From Paraburkholderia phenoliruptrix (GTDB taxonomy: Bacteria > Pseudomonadota > Gammaproteobacteria > Burkholderiales > Burkholderiaceae), in assembly GCF_019511605.1 (NCBI RefSeq), contig NZ_JAEUAV010000010.1:62001-126000 (forward strand): DNA of 64,000 bases. The letters are read 5' to 3'. A program made the translations under genes and the position numbers. Numbering within the stretch: the first letter of the stretch is position 1; each line of letters opens with the position of its first letter. Shown here one piece after another: positions 8,740 through 16,137 of this stretch. The notes beneath the pieces were generated by a model that was not told the DNA's origin, ran no database searches, and saw nothing but the letters and a program-made list of their open reading frames with translations.

Positions 8740-9390
8740 ATGTATTCAGACCTGTACATAGACGAGCCCTTGGAGACCATCGAGAGGGACTGGAATTACT
8801 TTCAAGACACGTTGGTCAAGCAATTTTTTGGATTCAAGGAGGTTGGCGACAACGTGGTAGGGATTCGTCTTGTCGAAAACCGATCGCTGCAAGACATCGG
8901 GCAGGGGAAATCGAGCCCGATCGGACTCGTGGAGACACGCAAGAACTTTGAGATCGGGCCGAGCGGGGTCGTGGAAGTGCCGCGCACTCCCTTCTCCATT
9001 CACGTCACGCGAGCCGGTACGCCGCACCACGCGCAGCACGTGTTTGGGTACTGGCACATTAATGACAAAGATGAAATTATCATCACGCTTCCTCCCGAAG
9101 GAAACCAACAGGGTCGGCTCGTCGTTGTCATGGGTAAGCCGACTGGTCGGGAGACTGATCGCTTTGCCTGGTATTGCGAAAAGTGCGTGACGCTGCTCTT
9201 CATGCGCGAGTGCAGGACAGGCGAAGATTTTAGGAAATTCTGGGGCGCTGAGCTGGCGGCAGTGCGTGAATTCAATGCAAACCCCAAGCATCAAATCTGC
9301 CCTGATTGCGGACACAGGAATCCTTTAGGCTATTCGGCCATGCAGCCTGCGGATCGACCCGAAGAAAGGGCCGCGAGGTTGCAATGGTGA
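8740..9390 (+). CDS. 3-hydroxyanthranilate-dioxygenase-like cupin protein with C-terminal two-CxxC module (subunit 1)
   Basis: The 216-residue protein ends in a module with C146-x2-C149 (FAWYCEKC) and C187-x2-C190 (CPDCGHRNPLG), like the rubredoxin-type metal site of bacterial 3-hydroxyanthranilate 3,4-dioxygenase. Residues 80-130 look cupin-like and are rich in histidine (SIHV, HHAQH, GYWHIND), although the canonical 3-HAO iron ligands are not clearly conserved. The ATG at 8740 is eight bases after AAGGAGG. It overlaps the next gene, its paralogue, by seven bases. The two may form a hetero-oligomer. The reaction is unknown; a ring-cleaving or hydroxylating step on an aromatic acid is inferred from context. 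Confidence 0.55.
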   Translation: MYSDLYIDEPLETIERDWNYFQDTLVKQFFGFKEVGDNVVGIRLVENRSLQDIGQGKSSPIGLVETRKNFEIGPSGVVEVPRTPFSIHVTRAGTPHHAQHVFGYWHINDKDEIIITLPPEGNQQGRLVVVMGKPTGRETDRFAWYCEKCVTLLFMRECRTGEDFRKFWGAELAAVREFNANPKHQICPDCGHRNPLGYSAMQPADRPEERAARLQW

Positions 9391-9980
9391 GCCGCGGTTT
9401 CGTTCCCTCCACCTCGCGTATTCCGGCTCCGGATATGTCGTTTGCGCGACTTCTCGCAGACGTGACCGTAGGTTGGCAACAGCGGGGGCAGTACGCAATC
9501 TGGACTGGTGCGAACGCACCAGACGATCCGAAATTCCAATTTCTGGAGCGGCATCAAAATAGAGTCGCCGTCATCGCCTCCAAGGATGGAGGCGCCGTGA
9601 TGCATAAGGTCGCATCCGGGACGGCATTCACCATTGAGAACGTCATGGGTTATTGGCTGTCGTTCGATTGCGACGCGATTTGGCTGGACCTGCCCAATCA
9701 AAACGGACAATACGCCATGCTCGCTGTCGGCGGCGCGATTGGCAAGCCCGCCCATGCCGAGATAGATTGCCCATGCCCCCGCTGCGGAACTGCCCTAGGA
9801 CGTCAGTCGTTCGCAATTGGTCCGCGAGGGTTCGATCGTCTTCTCGATAGTGCCGAACTTTGGGTCGCGGAATTCAACGGTATGGAGCAAAAGAGGACAT
9901 GCCCCGACTGCGGGGGGGTTCATCCAGCCGCTTATGGGCTTGTGCGCGGCAAGTCTCAAAAGCCACATATCGGAGGCTGA
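9384..9980 (+). CDS. 3-hydroxyanthranilate-dioxygenase-like cupin protein with C-terminal CxxC module (subunit 2)
   Basis: This 198-residue protein is a diverged paralogue of its upstream neighbour: GYWLSFDCDAIWLDLP matches GYWHINDKDEIIITLP. The C-terminal module has C131-x2-C134 and C173-x2-C176 (CPDCGGVHPAAYG). The histidines around the cupin core of subunit 1 are missing here, so one subunit may carry the metal site and the other be structural or electron-accepting. The start overlaps the previous stop in an ATGGTGA arrangement that implies coupled translation. It is followed after two bases by the Rieske ferredoxin. I do not recognise a named family for the pair. Confidence 0.55.
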   Translation: MVSRGFVPSTSRIPAPDMSFARLLADVTVGWQQRGQYAIWTGANAPDDPKFQFLERHQNRVAVIASKDGGAVMHKVASGTAFTIENVMGYWLSFDCDAIWLDLPNQNGQYAMLAVGGAIGKPAHAEIDCPCPRCGTALGRQSFAIGPRGFDRLLDSAELWVAEFNGMEQKRTCPDCGGVHPAAYGLVRGKSQKPHIGG

Positions 9981-9982
9981 CC

Positions 9983-10333
9983 ATGCAGGGTACAGATTTG
10001 GTCTCACAGGGGTATGTGCTCGCTTGCCCAGAAACCGAGATCCCGAATGACGGGTCGATCATTACGCGTGGCATTTACGGCCGCATGATAGCCCTTGCTA
10101 GGGCAGCCGAGCAAGGGAAGATCGTTGCGTTCGATAGCCGGTGCCCGCATATGCAGGGGCCATTGAAGTTCGGACGTGTTGTCGATGGCGAGGTCGTGTG
10201 TCCCTGGCACTTTCTAAGGTTCAATACAGTGACCGGCGAGACGGTGGGTTGCGATAGCATCATGCACCTCGAGACATTTGCCGTCGAATTGGCGGACGGA
10301 AACATCTATGTCGGAATTTCAAAGAACTTATGA
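9983..10333 (+). CDS. Rieske-type [2Fe-2S] ferredoxin
   Basis: A 116-residue protein with one Rieske domain: C54-P-H56 and C73-P-W-H76, spaced as in ferredoxins of ring-hydroxylating oxygenases and NirD/BphF-like proteins. There is no signal peptide. GGAGG overlaps the preceding stop and gives a clear start at 9983. It would carry electrons from a flavoprotein reductase to a terminal oxygenase. Its immediate partners are the two cupin-like proteins, not a Rieske oxygenase alpha subunit, which is unusual. Confidence 0.88.
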   Translation: MQGTDLVSQGYVLACPETEIPNDGSIITRGIYGRMIALARAAEQGKIVAFDSRCPHMQGPLKFGRVVDGEVVCPWHFLRFNTVTGETVGCDSIMHLETFAVELADGNIYVGISKNL

Positions 10334-10350
10334 ATGCAATAGAGGCTTTG

Positions 10351-10380
10351 TGTAGTCGGTCGCCCGTCCGGCCGACTACA
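10351..10380. repeat. Hairpin TGTAGTCGG / CCGACTACA
   Basis: A perfect 9-base stem with a 12-base loop lies just after the Rieske ferredoxin stop. No T-run follows. It may be an RNA-processing or attenuating structure separating the first three genes from the ferredoxin/reductase pair. Confidence 0.45.
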
Positions 10381-10518
10381 GAATCAAAGCCGTAGGGACT
10401 AGCCAGTTTCCAGGCAATGGGAGCTGCAGTTTGGCTCGTTTCTGGGACCGATGCAGTAGTGCACAGCGGATCGCGAGAGAGTGCGATGAACGCGTGATGA
10501 TCTGAAGGAGAGACAGTC

Positions 10519-10833
10519 TTGAAATTTACGTTGAGGACTAGGCTGGGGCGTGCAGTTACGGTTCAGTCGCCCGATGGCGTCTCCCTGATGGAGGCGATTC
10601 GGGCATCGGGCGTGGACGAAATTCTTGCATTATGTGGCGGTTGTCTATCGTGCGCCACGTGCCACGTCTATATCGACCCGCCGTTTAAAAATCGACTGCC
10701 GCCCATGTCTGAGGACGAGGCAGCTCTCCTCGATACGTCGACTCATCGCAACGAACACTCGAGACTGTCTTGCCAAATTGTGTTGACGAGCGATCTCGAT
10801 GGCTTGGAGGCAACCGTCGCTCCGGAGGAGTGA
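10519..10833 (+). CDS. [2Fe-2S] ferredoxin, adrenodoxin/putidaredoxin type
   Basis: The 104-residue protein has the adrenodoxin-type cluster pattern C39-x5-C45-x2-C48 with the fourth ligand at C85; an extra cysteine lies at C42. The TTG start is preceded by GAAGGAG. Such ferredoxins usually shuttle electrons from a FAD reductase to a P450 or a Rieske oxygenase. No P450 is in the window. The ferredoxin reductase follows about 100 bases downstream, consistent with a pair. Confidence 0.87.
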   Translation: MKFTLRTRLGRAVTVQSPDGVSLMEAIRASGVDEILALCGGCLSCATCHVYIDPPFKNRLPPMSEDEAALLDTSTHRNEHSRLSCQIVLTSDLDGLEATVAPEE

Positions 10834-10932
10834 AGTTCGTGGAAAGCGCGAATTGCCATGCGGAACGTCGCAACGCCAGCCGGTTCGCCGCAACGATATC
10901 AGGTTCGACGAGGTTGCTTAGCAGAGGAAAAA

Positions 10933-12156
10933 ATGAGGTGTTATGACATTTTGATCGTCGGTGCTGGGCACGGTGGTGCACAAACTGCAATCGCGCTTCG
11001 GCAAGTGAACGTTGACGATTCCATTGCCATTCTGGGCGCTGAAACGGAGTTGCCGTACGAACGCCCGCCGCTTTCAAAGGAGTACCTGTTGGGTGTGAAG
11101 GGGTTCGAAAGACTGTTGATTCGCCCTCCACACTTCTGGGACGAGCGAAGAGTGACTATGTTGCTCGGGCAGCGCGTTGTCGCGGTCGACCCCGACGAGC
11201 ATACGGTGACAACTGCTTGCGGTGCGCAAATCGGCTACCGCACTTTGGTCTGGGCGACAGGGGGGGTCCCTCGACGTCTAAATTGCGAGGGTTTCGACTT
11301 GGGCGGCGTACACACGGTGCGTACGCGGGCCGATATTGACCGCATGCTCGGTGAGCTAACGCGTGTCGAGCGTGTCGCAGTGGTCGGCGGTGGCTATATC
11401 GGACTCGAAGCCGCTGCAGCATTGAGGAAGCTGGGTAAGCGCGTTGTCATCGTCGAGGCGCTCGATCGGGTTCTCGCCCGGGTGGCAGGCGAACCGCTGT
11501 CCCGCTTCTATGAGTTCGAGCATCGAGCACGCGGCGTTGAGATACGTCTGGGCACAGGCGTCGCCTCCATTGTCGGTAACGACGGGCGCGTCACTGGAGT
11601 CCGTCTCGTGGACGACGAGATACTTCCAGCGGAGATGGTCGTTGTCGGAATCGGCATCGTTCCAGCGGTCGGGCCACTACTCGCTGCAGGCGCGGCAGGT
11701 GGAAACGGCGTGAAAGTGGACGGGTTCTGTCGGACATCGCTGCCTGACGTATATGCGATTGGTGACTGCGCCTTACACGCGAGCCGGTTTGCAGGCAATG
11801 CCGACATTCGTCTCGAGTCAGTGCAAAACGCGGTCGACATGGCTAATGCCGTTGCAAACTCGATCGCGGGAAGACCGACGGAGTACAACGCGATTCCTTG
11901 GTTCTGGTCGAATCAATATGACCTCAAGTTACAGACGGTGGGTCTGTCGAGCGGGCACGATCTGGCTGTAGTGCGTGGTGAACGCGCAAGTGGATCCTTC
12001 GCGGTGGTGTACCTGAAGCAGGGGCGAGTTGTCGCGCTTGATTGTGTCAATTCCGTCAAGGACTACGTTCAAGGACGCAGGCTCGTTATGAATGCGCTCG
12101 AGGCTCGTCCCGAAGCTCTAGCGGACGCTTCCATGCCGCTGACAGAGATCACCTAA
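10933..12156 (+). CDS. FAD/NAD(P)H-dependent ferredoxin reductase, putidaredoxin/rhodocoxin reductase family
   Basis: The 407-residue protein has an N-terminal FAD-binding GAGHGG motif (MRCYDILIVGAGHGG), a central NAD(P)H-binding VVGGGYIGLEAA and the late FAD motif DVYAIGDCA, in the order of this family. PYERPPLSKEYL is also typical. I chose ATG 10933, which follows AGAGGA; the longer ORF from 10858 adds a non-homologous leader. It should reduce the ferredoxin encoded just upstream and perhaps the Rieske ferredoxin. It ends the cupin/electron-transfer operon. Confidence 0.9.
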   Translation: MRCYDILIVGAGHGGAQTAIALRQVNVDDSIAILGAETELPYERPPLSKEYLLGVKGFERLLIRPPHFWDERRVTMLLGQRVVAVDPDEHTVTTACGAQIGYRTLVWATGGVPRRLNCEGFDLGGVHTVRTRADIDRMLGELTRVERVAVVGGGYIGLEAAAALRKLGKRVVIVEALDRVLARVAGEPLSRFYEFEHRARGVEIRLGTGVASIVGNDGRVTGVRLVDDEILPAEMVVVGIGIVPAVGPLLAAGAAGGNGVKVDGFCRTSLPDVYAIGDCALHASRFAGNADIRLESVQNAVDMANAVANSIAGRPTEYNAIPWFWSNQYDLKLQTVGLSSGHDLAVVRGERASGSFAVVYLKQGRVVALDCVNSVKDYVQGRRLVMNALEARPEALADASMPLTEIT

Positions 12157-12259
12157 GACCGCTCAAAAAGGGCAGGGCGCTATTCGGTTATTTATTTAGG
12201 ACTACTTACAAACTGGCTGAATAAAAATTGCATCGGTTTTTCGGCGGCGATATCGGTGA

Positions 12260-12274
12260 CGTATATGTTATACG
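12260..12274. promoter_or_regulatory. Palindrome CGTATA-TGT-TATACG upstream of porin
   Basis: A perfect 6-base inverted repeat with a 3-base spacer lies in an AT-rich 183-base gap, 66 bases before the porin start. Position and shape fit an operator; no regulator can be assigned. Confidence 0.4.
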
Positions 12275-12339
12275 CCGAGAATTATAAATTTAAGAAGCCA
12301 TAAATCATATGACGCTAGAGCCATATTTGGAGACAACGT

Positions 12340-13485
12340 ATGAGGACGCTTGGATGGCGGTGGACGGATCTTACAGATCATTTCGTTAGGGTCATTTTTA
12401 CATTGATGACGATGTTGGTGTCGGGAGCGGCTTTTGCGCAGTCGAGCGTGACGCTATACGGGATTATAGACACTGGCATTGAATATGTGACCAATATAGG
12501 GAAACAGAAGTCGAGCGCAGCGCTGGTGCCGACGCTCACGGCAACGCTGCCGTCAAGATGGGGAATCCGTGGGAACGAGGACCTTGGCGGAGGGTTAAAA
12601 GCTGTTTTTGTGCTGGAATCTGGATTCGCTCCTCAACAGGGGACCATGAACCAAAGTGGCCGTTTGTTCGGTCGACAAGCATATGTCGGGCTCTCAGGGC
12701 GCTGGGGGACGTTGTCTCTTGGGCGCCAATATTCGCAGATTTTCTGGGGGATACCCGGGGATACATTGGCACCCAATATATACAGCGCCGGCCTGCTCGA
12801 CCCGTACCTGGCTGCTGCCCCTCGGGTGGACAACTCGATCGTCTACAGTTTTTCGTCGTCGGGGCTTTCGTTCGGCGTGGCTTTTTCGTTTGGCCGCGAC
12901 GCAGTGGCGCCTGCGGCCGCCGGGGGGTGCGCGGGGCAGTCGCCCACTGACTGGCGCGCCTGCAAAGCAATATCCGCAATGTTGAAATATGAAGCGGCAA
13001 GGTGGGGCTTGGCCGTGGCCGTGGACCGGAACTACGGCGGTGCCGGCAGTGGTTCACCATTGCCCAGTAGTTCTCAAACAGACACGCGCGGTGTTGCAAA
13101 CGGCTATGTGAAGCTCGGTAACGTAACGGTGGGGACGGGGTTTCTTCATCGAATCAATCATGGCTTGCAGGCACCCGGGGTTTACGACGTGAATAGCAAT
13201 TATTGGTGGCTTGGCGCTTCATATCTCGTCGTTCCAGAAGTGATTCTGGACGCTCAGTTTGGCAAATTGAATGTAGCGGCACACCCTGTTGGCGCTTCTG
13301 TCATCGCTGCGCGTGCAATGTATCTCCTTTCGAAAGGCAGCGCTGTGTACGTGACGGCCGGACGTGTCTTCAATCAAAGCAAAGGTATTTTCACTGTCGA
13401 TGGAGGTACTGCCGGAACTTCGTCTTTGCCGATGGCAGGGATCGATCAAACAGGCGTCATGATCGGTATTCGACACTTTTTCTGA
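12340..13485 (+). CDS. Outer-membrane porin, Gram-negative trimeric type
   Basis: After a leader ending GAAFA comes QSSVTLYGIIDTGIEY, then RWGIRGNEDLGGGLKAVFVLESGF and GRQAYVGLSGRWGTLSLGRQY, and the end is GIRHFF. All are marks of the Burkholderia porin family. GGAGACAACGT precedes the ATG. The signal region is longer than usual because of about 15 charged or polar residues before the hydrophobic stretch, so a later start is possible. The aromatic-acid transporter follows 16 bases downstream; the two probably form an uptake pair. Confidence 0.9.
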   Translation: MRTLGWRWTDLTDHFVRVIFTLMTMLVSGAAFAQSSVTLYGIIDTGIEYVTNIGKQKSSAALVPTLTATLPSRWGIRGNEDLGGGLKAVFVLESGFAPQQGTMNQSGRLFGRQAYVGLSGRWGTLSLGRQYSQIFWGIPGDTLAPNIYSAGLLDPYLAAAPRVDNSIVYSFSSSGLSFGVAFSFGRDAVAPAAAGGCAGQSPTDWRACKAISAMLKYEAARWGLAVAVDRNYGGAGSGSPLPSSSQTDTRGVANGYVKLGNVTVGTGFLHRINHGLQAPGVYDVNSNYWWLGASYLVVPEVILDAQFGKLNVAAHPVGASVIAARAMYLLSKGSAVYVTAGRVFNQSKGIFTVDGGTAGTSSLPMAGIDQTGVMIGIRHFF

Positions 13486-13501
13486 GGGATGGGAAGGTGA
13501 G

Positions 13502-14872
13502 ATGGACAACTGTCAAATGAATGGCAGAACCGCTGATATCGACACAATTATTGACACCGGAAAGGTGTCGCGCTTTCAGACCGTCATATTGATAATGTGT
13601 TTCCTGGTTGTACTCGTGGATGGCTTTGATACGGCTGTGGTCGGGTACATCGCACCGTCGTTGCGGGGAGAATGGGGTTTGGTGGCAAACCAATTGTCAC
13701 CTGCCTTCGGTGCTGGACTGTTGGGTCTAATGTGCGGCAGTTTCCTGGTAGGACCGCTGGCTGACACATACGGGCGAAAAAAGGTGCTGCTGCTGTCGGT
13801 GCTCGTTTTCGGATTGGCTACGCTGGCTTCGGCAGCTTCGAACTCGATCGGCATGTTCATCGCGCTACGTTTTGTCACAGGAATTGGCTTGGGTGGGGCG
13901 ATGCCAACCTGTATTACCCTGAGCTCCGAATATTCGCCGGCGAGGTGTCGCATGCTTATGGTCACGTTGAGTTCCAGCGGCTTTGCCTTCGGATTGGCGC
14001 TCAGCGGCGAGATAGCCAGCCACGTTATTCCGGTATTTGGATGGCGGGTGCTCTTGCTTATCGGTGCGATCGTGCCTCTGCTGCTTTTGCCATTGCTCGC
14101 GTGGCTGCTTCCTGAGTCTGTTCGCTTCATGGTCGGTCGCTCGCGATATAGGGTAGCCCTTTCGGCTGTAGTCGCGAAGATTACAGGTACGACCGATTGG
14201 GACGAAGTGACGTTTGTCAAGGGGGAGCCGGCCGCGAACGATCGGTCACCGGTTTCGCGACTGTTCGTCGAAGGGCAGGCGCCACGCACACTGCTGCTTT
14301 GGGGCGCCTTTTTTGGTTCAATGTTCGTAATTTATCTGCTGACGAGCTGGTTGCCGAGCGTCCTGAAAGACGCAGGCTATGGTATCTCGACCGCGGCTCG
14401 CATCAGTACGCTCTTGCCAGTGGGCGGTATCTTCGGCGGCGTCACCGCGGCGATCTTGATGGACCGCCTGAATCCGCATAGGGTGCTATTCGTGATGTAC
14501 TTTGGCGCTGCCATAGCTCTGGCGGCGCTTGGTTTCTTGCTGGCCGACCAGGTTTGGGCGAGCGCCGCGGTCTTCCTCGTGGGCGTCGGCGTAGCGGGCG
14601 GCCAGAACGGGTTGAACCTGCTCGCAGCCATCAGTTATCCGACATCGGCGAGAGCGACAGGTGTCAGCTGGGCAGTGGCTAGCGGTAGGATTGGCTCGAT
14701 CGCCGGATCGATGGCCGGCGCACTCATGATGACGCAACTCGGGCAAGGACAGGCGCTATTTGCCACAATCGCGGGCCCGGCGTTGGGTGGGGCGCTAGCG
14801 CTTTTCGTCTTGGGGCGTTTGACGGAACGTATTCGGGCATCCGATACGCGAGACATCCCGGCGACCAGCTGA
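13502..14872 (+). CDS. MFS aromatic acid:H+ symporter (AAHS family)
   Basis: A 456-residue, about 12-segment protein with the AAHS signature LVDGFDTAVVGYIAPSL in segment 1 and GPLADTYGRKKVLL in the 2-3 loop, as in PcaK, BenK and 3-hydroxybenzoate transporters. The ATG follows GAAGGTGAG. Proximity to the mobA-like monooxygenase suggests 3-hydroxybenzoate as substrate, which is inference. It is downstream of a porin in the same orientation. Confidence 0.88.
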   Translation: MDNCQMNGRTADIDTIIDTGKVSRFQTVILIMCFLVVLVDGFDTAVVGYIAPSLRGEWGLVANQLSPAFGAGLLGLMCGSFLVGPLADTYGRKKVLLLSVLVFGLATLASAASNSIGMFIALRFVTGIGLGGAMPTCITLSSEYSPARCRMLMVTLSSSGFAFGLALSGEIASHVIPVFGWRVLLLIGAIVPLLLLPLLAWLLPESVRFMVGRSRYRVALSAVVAKITGTTDWDEVTFVKGEPAANDRSPVSRLFVEGQAPRTLLLWGAFFGSMFVIYLLTSWLPSVLKDAGYGISTAARISTLLPVGGIFGGVTAAILMDRLNPHRVLFVMYFGAAIALAALGFLLADQVWASAAVFLVGVGVAGGQNGLNLLAAISYPTSARATGVSWAVASGRIGSIAGSMAGALMMTQLGQGQALFATIAGPALGGALALFVLGRLTERIRASDTRDIPATS

Positions 14873-15017
14873 AGTTCTCGTGCAGATATCCATTGAGACA
14901 TCAATACGCTGCTTCTTCCATCGACCAAGCAGTGGGGTCCTGGAACTAACGTCAGGGAGATGCTGACGGCCGAATTCGAGGTTCGCAGTTGTATCTAGTC
15001 TCTATGGGCGGGCCGTA

Positions 15018-15833
15018 ATGGCGACGCTAAAAGAGAAGGCGGTGGATTGGGCGCTGAAGGAAATGGCGTTCGGAGAAAGCAGGCTGAAGTCACACCTTGC
15101 CTTCCACCCGTTCGGTCATTTGCCCGTCCTTCACCACGGGCAGTTCACGCTTTATGAGACACAGGCAATCATTCGCTATCTCGATCGCGTGCTCCCCGAA
15201 CCGTTATTGAGGCCGGACGCGTCACGTGTTGCGGCACGGGAACAGTTGATAGGCATCAACGACAGCTAACTGTTCTGCGGTTGCACCAACGTTATCGTGT
15301 TTCAACGCTTGATATGCCCTGCATTGCTGGCCAAACCGGCTGACTTGGCGGCGATAGCCGAGGCCAAGCCGCGCGCTCACGTTGCATTCGATGAAATATC
15401 GCGTGTTCTGGGCAGCGAAGATTTCCTCATTGGCAATGGGATAAGTTTTGCGGATCTGGCGATCGGTGCTCAGCTTTCGCTATTTTCCTACACACCGGAA
15501 TGGGATGAACTCACAGCGGGCCGCGATAACCTGGTGGCCTGGCTACGCCGCATGGAGCAGCGGCCATCTTTCGCGAAGACACGTGAGCGCGCTCGTTGCC
15601 AGGAGTTGACGTTGATCAACGGGGCGCCGCCATGTGACGTCAAAACGTGTTCTCTACATGGAGAAAGAGCCACAAACTATGTCCGCTCCGGCAGCAATGC
15701 AGAAAGCAGGCGGCGCAACTCGATACACTCCCGGGGGCTCAGCCTCGCAGTGAGGATACGCTCCAGTGTCTCGACACGCGGGCGTAACGCAGCTAACTGC
15801 CTCTTGCCTTCTGCTGTGAGAAACAGCACGTAA
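15018..15833 (+). pseudogene. Glutathione S-transferase gene interrupted by one in-frame stop
   Basis: The frame from 15018 encodes HPFGHLPVLHHGQFTLYETQ and AIIRYLDRVLPEP, the glutathione-binding half of a GST, and stops at TAA 15267. The same frame continues without shift as a GST C-terminal domain (VIVFQRLICPALL, SFADLAIGAQLSLF). A TAC/TAT to TAA change would explain it. The first 15-20 residues are also missing or lack a start. After RPSFAKTRERA the frame runs on over the end of the marR gene on the other strand, so the natural stop may be lost as well. Confidence 0.75.
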
Positions 15834-16117
15834 CTGCGCTTGTCGGCGGGATCGTCGGAACGCTCGATCAGTCCATTGCGGACCATACGAGCAACAAGAT
15901 CGGCGATAGTCGAACGGTCCACATCGAGCTCATCGCCAAGCTGACGCTGATTCACCCCGGGTGTTTGTTGCAATATCTCAAGTGCCGCGTACTGGACGCT
16001 CGTGATCTCGGTGGATACTTCGTCGAGCCATATCGCTACGTGACGCTGTTGCGCGCGGCGCACGAGACTACCCGTGAACTTGGCGAGCGCTTGTGCATTG
16101 TTGTTCTTGATCGGCAA
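15677..16117 (-). CDS. mobR: MarR family regulator, MobR-like
   Basis: A 146-residue MarR protein: the winged helix region has QRQLGDELDVDRSTIADLVA followed by RMVRNGLIERSDDPADKRSY, with the D-x-R wing typical of the family. The start is TTG at 16117. It lies 20 bases downstream of the mobA-like gene on the same strand, so it is likely cotranscribed. MobR of Comamonas is a MarR repressor of mobA that responds to 3-hydroxybenzoate; assignment here rests on context. The palindrome at 18071-18083 is a candidate binding site. Confidence 0.75.
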   Translation of the reverse strand: MPIKNNNAQALAKFTGSLVRRAQQRHVAIWLDEVSTEITSVQYAALEILQQTPGVNQRQLGDELDVDRSTIADLVARMVRNGLIERSDDPADKRSYVLFLTAEGKRQLAALRPRVETLERILTARLSPRECIELRRLLSALLPERT

Positions 16118-16137
16118 TTTCGCAGTCTCGAGGTGTG

